From an uncultured Clostridia bacterium (lineage in GTDB: Bacteria; Bacillota; Clostridia; TANB77; CAG-508): 64,000 nucleotides of DNA. The notes below the pieces were generated by a model. That model worked only from the letters and a program-made list of their open reading frames with translations. It had not been told where the DNA came from and did not search any database. Below, one piece after another: positions 59,307 to 64,000 of this stretch (position 1 is the stretch's first letter; each line of letters opens with the position of its first letter). The translations under genes and the position numbers were made by a program. The stretch lies in NCBI GenBank assembly GCA_934182465.1, contig CAKPRG010000006.1, forward strand, positions 1 through 64,000, in the 5' to 3' direction.

Positions 59307-60698
59307 TTAACATCCTGTCTTTGGTAATTTTTTAATTGTATTATTTTCTGTATATTCATATTTTAAGCTTTCGTTTTTTTCATTATATTCATAAGTATTT
59401 TTTTGAATTTCTTCCGTATAACTTTCGTTTTTAACTATTTGAGTATTTTTAGAATCTTCTGTTATTTTCTTTTCTTCTTTATCTGATACAATTTCTATCA
59501 CTTCATAATTTTTGTTTATTTCTTCCACTGTTCTTTTTGTATTATTTACTATTACTTGAATTTCTTCATTTAGATCTAATCCAAGTTCAATGTAATCTGT
59601 ATATAAATTATATCCATCTAAAGTTTTAGTTTCTTTCAAGAAATATTTTCCTGGCACCATATTTTCTAATGTAATTTCACCTTTACCATCTGTAACTAAG
59701 TTGTCCATTATAACATTTTTATTTTCATCTAAAAGTTGAAACTTTACTCCTTGTAATGGTGTTTTTGTTCCATATTCTTGTTTATGTACTATAATCTTTG
59801 TTCTATTTTTTGCATAATCTTCTGTAATACTTGTATTTTGTTGTTCATAAGTTAATCCTGTAATAGCATAATTTTGTTTTGAACTATCATAAGTTTTTCC
59901 ATATAAAACTGGATATGTTTTTACATTTGCTATTGCATTTATAGTAAATGTTTCACTTTGAGTAATATTTTTAATTGGCATTAATATTTTAAATTCTTCG
60001 CCAACCTTAAAACTTGATTGTTCTTCATTGTTAATATTAGTAACCTTTGTTCCTTCTGGTAATAATCCTTGTAATTTAATTTCATAACTTCCATTTGGAA
60101 TATTACAATTTACTCTATAATTTTTGCTAACACATTTTGTATCTTTTTCATCGACTTTCCATGTAGCTTTTAATGGTTCGATTCCAAGATTTATTACACC
60201 TGTTTCATTTAAATCACAATTTTTTGCTCTGTTTACAATGTCTTTAAATATATTAAAAGTTCTTCTTCCTGCTTCTGAATTATAAGCAGAATAATCATTT
60301 TCATTTCTATCGTATAAAGCCCAATAAACAGCTTGTTTAGTTGCTGCAAAAGCTTCTTCTTCATTTGCTGCCCCTAATTCTTCTACACTTCTATATGGAA
60401 ATCCATTTATTATTACTTTCCATACTTTGTTGTTATTTAATTTTTCTGTTGTTGAAACATTGTAGCTCCCATTTTCTGCTCCTGGTAGTTCAGAATTCAA
60501 ACAATATGCAGGATATTCTTTTCCATCTTTTTGATATACTACATACGAAATTCTTCTTGTAATATTTTGATATTTAAGCAAATTTCCACAATCTGATTTT
60601 TTATATAAATTTACTTCATTTATATCAAATGCCATAGCTTGTCCATAAGCTCCAATAATTGATATTAAAATAAATGCAATTATTAATATTTTTTTCAT
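59307..60698 (-). CDS. Thioester-domain / Cna-B surface protein ending in LPKTGC
   Basis: The product of about 463 residues starts with a signal peptide (MKKILIIAFILISIIGAYG). It then has a thioester-type domain (Cys in YPAYCLNSELPG, Gln in ATKQAVYWALYD), a beta-rich middle and a Cna-B/SpaA-like domain (about 310-395, LQGVKFQLLDENKNVIMDNL, YFLKETKTLDGYNLY). The C-terminal linker is charged. It ends KKLPKTGC and stop: the sortase motif is there but the membrane helix and basic tail that should follow are missing. The ATG used has AAGGAAGG upstream. A sortase gene is 20 bases upstream, making a dedicated pair. Confidence 0.82.
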   Translation of the reverse strand: MKKILIIAFILISIIGAYGQAMAFDINEVNLYKKSDCGNLLKYQNITRRISYVVYQKDGKEYPAYCLNSELPGAENGSYNVSTTEKLNNNKVWKVIINGFPYRSVEELGAANEEEAFAATKQAVYWALYDRNENDYSAYNSEAGRRTFNIFKDIVNRAKNCDLNETGVINLGIEPLKATWKVDEKDTKCVSKNYRVNCNIPNGSYEIKLQGLLPEGTKVTNINNEEQSSFKVGEEFKILMPIKNITQSETFTINAIANVKTYPVLYGKTYDSSKQNYAITGLTYEQQNTSITEDYAKNRTKIIVHKQEYGTKTPLQGVKFQLLDENKNVIMDNLVTDGKGEITLENMVPGKYFLKETKTLDGYNLYTDYIELGLDLNEEIQVIVNNTKRTVEEINKNYEVIEIVSDKEEKKITEDSKNTQIVKNESYTEEIQKNTYEYNEKNESLKYEYTENNTIKKLPKTGC

Positions 60699-60718
60699 AT
60701 AATTCCTTCCTTGTAATT

Positions 60719-61405
60719 TTATTTTTGTTCTATTGCTTGAATGCATCTTCTTAGATTTGGTTTATCTTCTACACACGTAATTAAAGTTAATTTATTTTCT
60801 TTTGTTGGTTCTAAAAAATTCCAGTTTGTATCTTGGATAATTTCTTTTAATTCAACCCTATATTCCGATTTTTTTCCTTTATAGATATAGTAAATTAAAT
60901 CTCCAATTTCTAGCTCTTTTAGCCTTGCAAAATAATTTACCGGATAGCCTCTATTGTGTCCTGCTAGTCCTATATTTCCATCAAAAATTGATGTTTCTTC
61001 AAAATGACCAACATATTTATTTAAAATTTCTTCTGAAGTACCTTCATTTATATCTGCATATAATTCTATCTTTGGTATTTCTAGTCTCCAAATATTTTCA
61101 TCAATTTTATTTGCATAACTAGAATCTGTTATTTCATTGTTATTTTTTCTCTCATATATAAATTCATTTTGGATTTTATTTTGTTGAATATAATTTTTAT
61201 TAGAAACTTTTTGAAATTCTTTATTAGAATTTTTGAAATCAAATTCAAATGTTTTTAATGAAAAAATGACTAAAATACATGCACAATATACACACACCTT
61301 CTTGATAAAGTCTAAATTTATCATCCCCTTAATATTTAATTTTTGAATAATTGAAATTTTCGTTTGATACAAACTTTGAACTTTTTTGAATTTATTTAAT
61401 TGCAA
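60719..61405 (-). CDS. Sortase (class D-like)
   Basis: The 228-residue product has one N-terminal membrane segment (about 34-52) and a sortase domain with catalytic His in IGLAGHNRGYPVNYF (about 149), Cys in LTLITCVED (about 209) and Arg in NLRRCIQA (about 218). It would cleave LPxTG-type signals and link proteins to wall or pili. The start is uncertain: TTG at 61405 has no clear Shine-Dalgarno site, and the ATG at residue 28 has AAGGGG directly against it. It is directly upstream of the LPKTGC protein gene. Confidence 0.85.
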   Translation of the reverse strand: MQLNKFKKVQSLYQTKISIIQKLNIKGMINLDFIKKVCVYCACILVIFSLKTFEFDFKNSNKEFQKVSNKNYIQQNKIQNEFIYERKNNNEITDSSYANKIDENIWRLEIPKIELYADINEGTSEEILNKYVGHFEETSIFDGNIGLAGHNRGYPVNYFARLKELEIGDLIYYIYKGKKSEYRVELKEIIQDTNWNFLEPTKENKLTLITCVEDKPNLRRCIQAIEQK

Positions 61406-61521
61406 TTAGAAATAAATTGACATTATAATAATACTTTTTTTTAGATTTGTAAATACTTTTTTTAAAAAATTTTTTCAAAAAAAATTCCTTAGTACAAAAT
61501 TATACTAAGGAACAAAAAATT

Positions 61522-63024
61522 TTAAGCTTTTTCTTTATCAATTTCAAAATAAAACTCTACCCCATCTTGCTTATTTTTTACACCATAACTATTATTGTAT
61601 TTGTTCAAAATAGCTTTAACTAAAGACAATCCAATACCATGACCACCTTTTGATCTATCTCTTGATTCATCAACTTTGTAAAATCTATTCCAAATTCTAG
61701 GTATATTTTCTTCATCAATATTTTTTCCTGTATTAAATACAGAAACTCTATATTTATTTTCATCTTTAGCTTGTTTTATTGAAATCTTAATTTTTTTCTT
61801 GTTTTTAATTTTTTCAACATTTTTCAATGCATTTGTAAAATAATTATTTACTACTTGCTCTATATAAAAGTCATCAGCATAAACAATAATTGGCTCTTTT
61901 TCTTTAAACTCAACTTCAATATTGTTTTCTTTAATTACTACGTTTGAAGTTCTTATTACTTCATTTACTAATTCAACAATATCAAAATTTTTATTATTAA
62001 ATTCTCTATCTTCATATTCTAGCTTCATTAATTCTAAAAGTCTTTTTACCATTACATCCATTTTATTTGCTTCATCTAAAATTACTTCTGCATAAAAATT
62101 TCTGCTTTCTTCATCAGTATTAACATTTTCTACTAATCCCTCTGCATATCCTTGTATTAAAGCAATTGGAGTTTTAAGTTCATGTGATACATCTGAAATA
62201 AATTGTTTTCTCATTTCATCAATTTTAGATTTTGTTTCAATATCTTTTTCAAGTTCCATATTATTTTTCTTTAATTTATAGATTGTATCTTCTAAAGTAT
62301 CTGATAGAGTATTTATACTTTTACCAAGTTCATTTATTTCGTCATCATTATCTTGAATTCTATATTTTCTACTAAAATCTAATTTTGTCATTCTATTGGC
62401 TATATCATTTAATTCTTCAATTGGCTTTGTGAATTTTTCTGTCGTAACCATTATAATAAGACCACTAACACTTACAGATACAATTGCAATTACCCATAAT
62501 GATTTATTTGAAATATTTGCACTTTCTTTTATTGTGTTAATTGGCATTCTAATGTAAACTCTATTTCCATTTTCCATTTTACCTTCTAGCAAAATAAAAT
62601 TAATTCCATTTGTTTTGTCTTGTGTCCTACGAATTGTAACTCCATCATCAGAATACATTATCTCAGTTCTATTAAAAATACTATATTTCACTTTATATTT
62701 TATTTCTTTAATTTCACCAAAATTTTCCACAAAATTTCCATCTGTTGTATATAAAATTTCATTATTGCTATTTACAATTTCTATATCAAAGTTATTATTT
62801 ACAGATATCGTCTCTAATTCTTTATGAAAACTTTCTGTTTTTTCACTATTGATATTTTGTTTTATATATTCATACAATTCCAAAGAACTAACTTTTTTAT
62901 TATAGTAGTAAAAAGTTTCTAGCATTACACTATTTACAACAATCAGAAAAAGAATTGTCATAAGCATTATTACACATACTGTTATAAATAATTTAGCATG
63001 AACTGATCTAAATATTTTTTTCAT
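61522..63024 (-). CDS. Membrane sensor histidine kinase
   Basis: The 500-residue protein has two membrane helices (about 10-30 and 172-192) bounding an outer sensor domain, a HAMP region (about 195-245), the phosphoacceptor His in FISDVSHELKTPIALIQGYA (about 278), and an ATPase domain with EQVVNNYFTNALKNV and GGHGIGLSLVKAIL. It pairs with the OmpR-type regulator 27 bases upstream. A signal from the cell envelope is likely. The sortase gene downstream has its own promoter-like sequence, so control of it by this pair is only possible. Confidence 0.93.
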   Translation of the reverse strand: MKKIFRSVHAKLFITVCVIMLMTILFLIVVNSVMLETFYYYNKKVSSLELYEYIKQNINSEKTESFHKELETISVNNNFDIEIVNSNNEILYTTDGNFVENFGEIKEIKYKVKYSIFNRTEIMYSDDGVTIRRTQDKTNGINFILLEGKMENGNRVYIRMPINTIKESANISNKSLWVIAIVSVSVSGLIIMVTTEKFTKPIEELNDIANRMTKLDFSRKYRIQDNDDEINELGKSINTLSDTLEDTIYKLKKNNMELEKDIETKSKIDEMRKQFISDVSHELKTPIALIQGYAEGLVENVNTDEESRNFYAEVILDEANKMDVMVKRLLELMKLEYEDREFNNKNFDIVELVNEVIRTSNVVIKENNIEVEFKEKEPIIVYADDFYIEQVVNNYFTNALKNVEKIKNKKKIKISIKQAKDENKYRVSVFNTGKNIDEENIPRIWNRFYKVDESRDRSKGGHGIGLSLVKAILNKYNNSYGVKNKQDGVEFYFEIDKEKA

Positions 63025-63051
63025 TTTAGCCTCTTCTATTACATATAAATT

Positions 63052-63735
63052 TTATTTTTTTATTTCGAATTTGTATCCAATTCCTCTAATTGTTTGTATA
63101 TGTTTACCTTTTTTTCCTAGTTTATGTCTTATTTTTTTGATATGACTATCAATTGTTCTAGAATCTCCATAATAATCATAATTCCAAACTGTATTTAATA
63201 TTTTGTCTCTGGATAAAGCTATATTTTCATTATCTAATAAATATTTTAAAAGTTCATATTCTCTAAAACTCAATTCTATTGTTTTTCCATCTACAGATAC
63301 AGTTCTTCCTTCATTATCTATAACAATTCCATCATAATCTTTTAATTTCTTTTCTTCTTTTGTTGTTCTTTTTAAAATTGCTTCAACTCTTGCTACAAGT
63401 ATTTTAGGGCTAAATGGTTTTGCTATATATTCGTCAACTCCAAGTTCAAATCCAAACAACTCATCTTGTTCTTCTGTTCTTGCTGTTAGCATTACAATAG
63501 GAATAGCTTTATTTTCTTGACGAATTTGTCTAAGTACAGACCAGCCATCTAGTTTTGGCATCATTACATCAAGTAATATTAGATTTATTTTATCTTTATT
63601 TTCATTGTATACTTTTAAAGCTACTTCACCATCTTCTGCTTCTAATATATTAAAATCTTTTTGTTTTAAAAAATCTTTTATTAATTTTCTCATTCTAGAT
63701 TCATCATCTACTACTAAAATTGTTAAATCACTCAT
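63052..63735 (-). CDS. OmpR-family response regulator
   Basis: The product of about 227 residues starts MSDLTILVVDDESRMRKLIK. This ATG has ACGGAG upstream, unlike the longer frame. The receiver has the phospho-Asp in LILLDVMMPKLDGW and the Lys in IAKPFSPKIL. The winged-helix effector has LSFREYELLKYLLDNE and DSRTIDSHIKKIRHKLG. It acts with the kinase encoded downstream. Confidence 0.93.
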   Translation of the reverse strand: MSDLTILVVDDESRMRKLIKDFLKQKDFNILEAEDGEVALKVYNENKDKINLILLDVMMPKLDGWSVLRQIRQENKAIPIVMLTARTEEQDELFGFELGVDEYIAKPFSPKILVARVEAILKRTTKEEKKLKDYDGIVIDNEGRTVSVDGKTIELSFREYELLKYLLDNENIALSRDKILNTVWNYDYYGDSRTIDSHIKKIRHKLGKKGKHIQTIRGIGYKFEIKK

Positions 63736-63826
63736 ATATAGCTCCGTTTCAAGCAACAAATGCTTTATTTTATTTTTTTGCATTTTATAATACTATTATG
63801 TTTTTTATGTGAAATTTCTATATTTT

Positions 63827-64000
63827 TTAGTTATTATTTGTTAATCTTTTTAATTCTTCTAAATTTTTTCTGAAATAATCAAAAGCTTGCTCATAAGTTT
63901 CTTCTTTTTCCAAATCAACATCTACCATTCTAAGTAAATCTAATGAACCAATGCTTCCACCTTTGCTAAGCATATTCAAGTATCTTTCTACATAGCCTTC
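63827..64000 (-). CDS. pepF: Oligoendopeptidase F, C-terminal end (cut by window)
   Basis: The last 57 codons of a gene that continues beyond the window. The sequence EGYVERYLNMLSKGGSIGSL and then LLRMVDVDLEKEETYEQAF matches the C-terminus of M3 family PepF-type zinc peptidases. The catalytic HExxH motif lies outside the window. Confidence 0.75.
   Translation of the reverse strand, partial: EGYVERYLNMLSKGGSIGSLDLLRMVDVDLEKEETYEQAFDYFRKNLEELKRLTNNN

Overview
The window comes from a very AT-rich, low-G+C Gram-positive bacterium, most likely an uncultured gut clostridial lineage. The evidence is the Firmicutes-type ireB-ruvX-DUF1292 gene order, rbgA with Mini-III RNase, a SpoVB-like flippase, sortase and LPxTG-like biology, pflBA, strong Shine-Dalgarno sites, and TGA used as a stop codon. 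Species-level placement is not possible from this sequence alone.

Positions 1-12,266 are accessory DNA. An integrative mobilizable element of about 11.5 kb sits at the 3' end of a tRNA-Glu(CTC) gene (12192-12266). It carries a tyrosine integrase, an excisionase-like protein, a MobV relaxase, an XRE repressor, several small genes and divergent control DNA. That control DNA holds a probable small RNA, a 240-nt inverted-repeat structure and a gene for a Spo0A-C-like DNA-binding protein. Its left part holds a signalling cargo: a Spo0A-like response regulator, an ECF sigma factor with its anti-sigma partner, and a secreted protein with its own promoter and terminator. Copies of the tRNA 3' end at 561 and 693, each followed by a terminator hairpin and flanked by TTGCAAA repeats, suggest a second related element abuts on the left.

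Positions 12.3-26.9 kb are chromosomal backbone, mostly on the minus strand: mrnC, rbgA, a nucleotide-handling pair, and the DUF1292-ruvX-ireB operon. This operon is joined upstream to three unusual genes: a degenerate-GGDEF membrane protein, a 1076-residue CpaE/TadZ-like protein, and a VirB2/TrbC-like small membrane protein. After these come a glucosaminidase, hup and a SpoVB-like flippase.

Positions 27-43.8 kb hold a VirD4/TraG-like ATPase facing a replication-relaxation-like winged-helix protein, S1 and pseudouridine synthase genes (one frameshifted), tagA, lspA, a GT-C-like membrane protein, a secreted transglutaminase-like protein with seven surface repeats, a double-OB SSB-like protein, and murD next to a murL-type epimerase gene.

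Positions 44-64 kb hold two paralogous membrane-anchored proteins around half-size TauE/SafE genes (one frameshifted), rarA, ruvA, a cyclophilin lipoprotein, trmL, an 892-residue protein built of eight about 85-residue repeats, pflA, pflB, maf, a sortase with a thioester/Cna-B surface protein ending abruptly at LPKTGC, a two-component system, and the end of an oligoendopeptidase F gene.

The most unusual items are the tandem integration site and its regulatory RNAs, the dispersed type IV secretion-like parts in a chromosomal setting, the eight-repeat protein, the murD-murL pair, the truncated sortase signal, and a three-copy intergenic repeat family.
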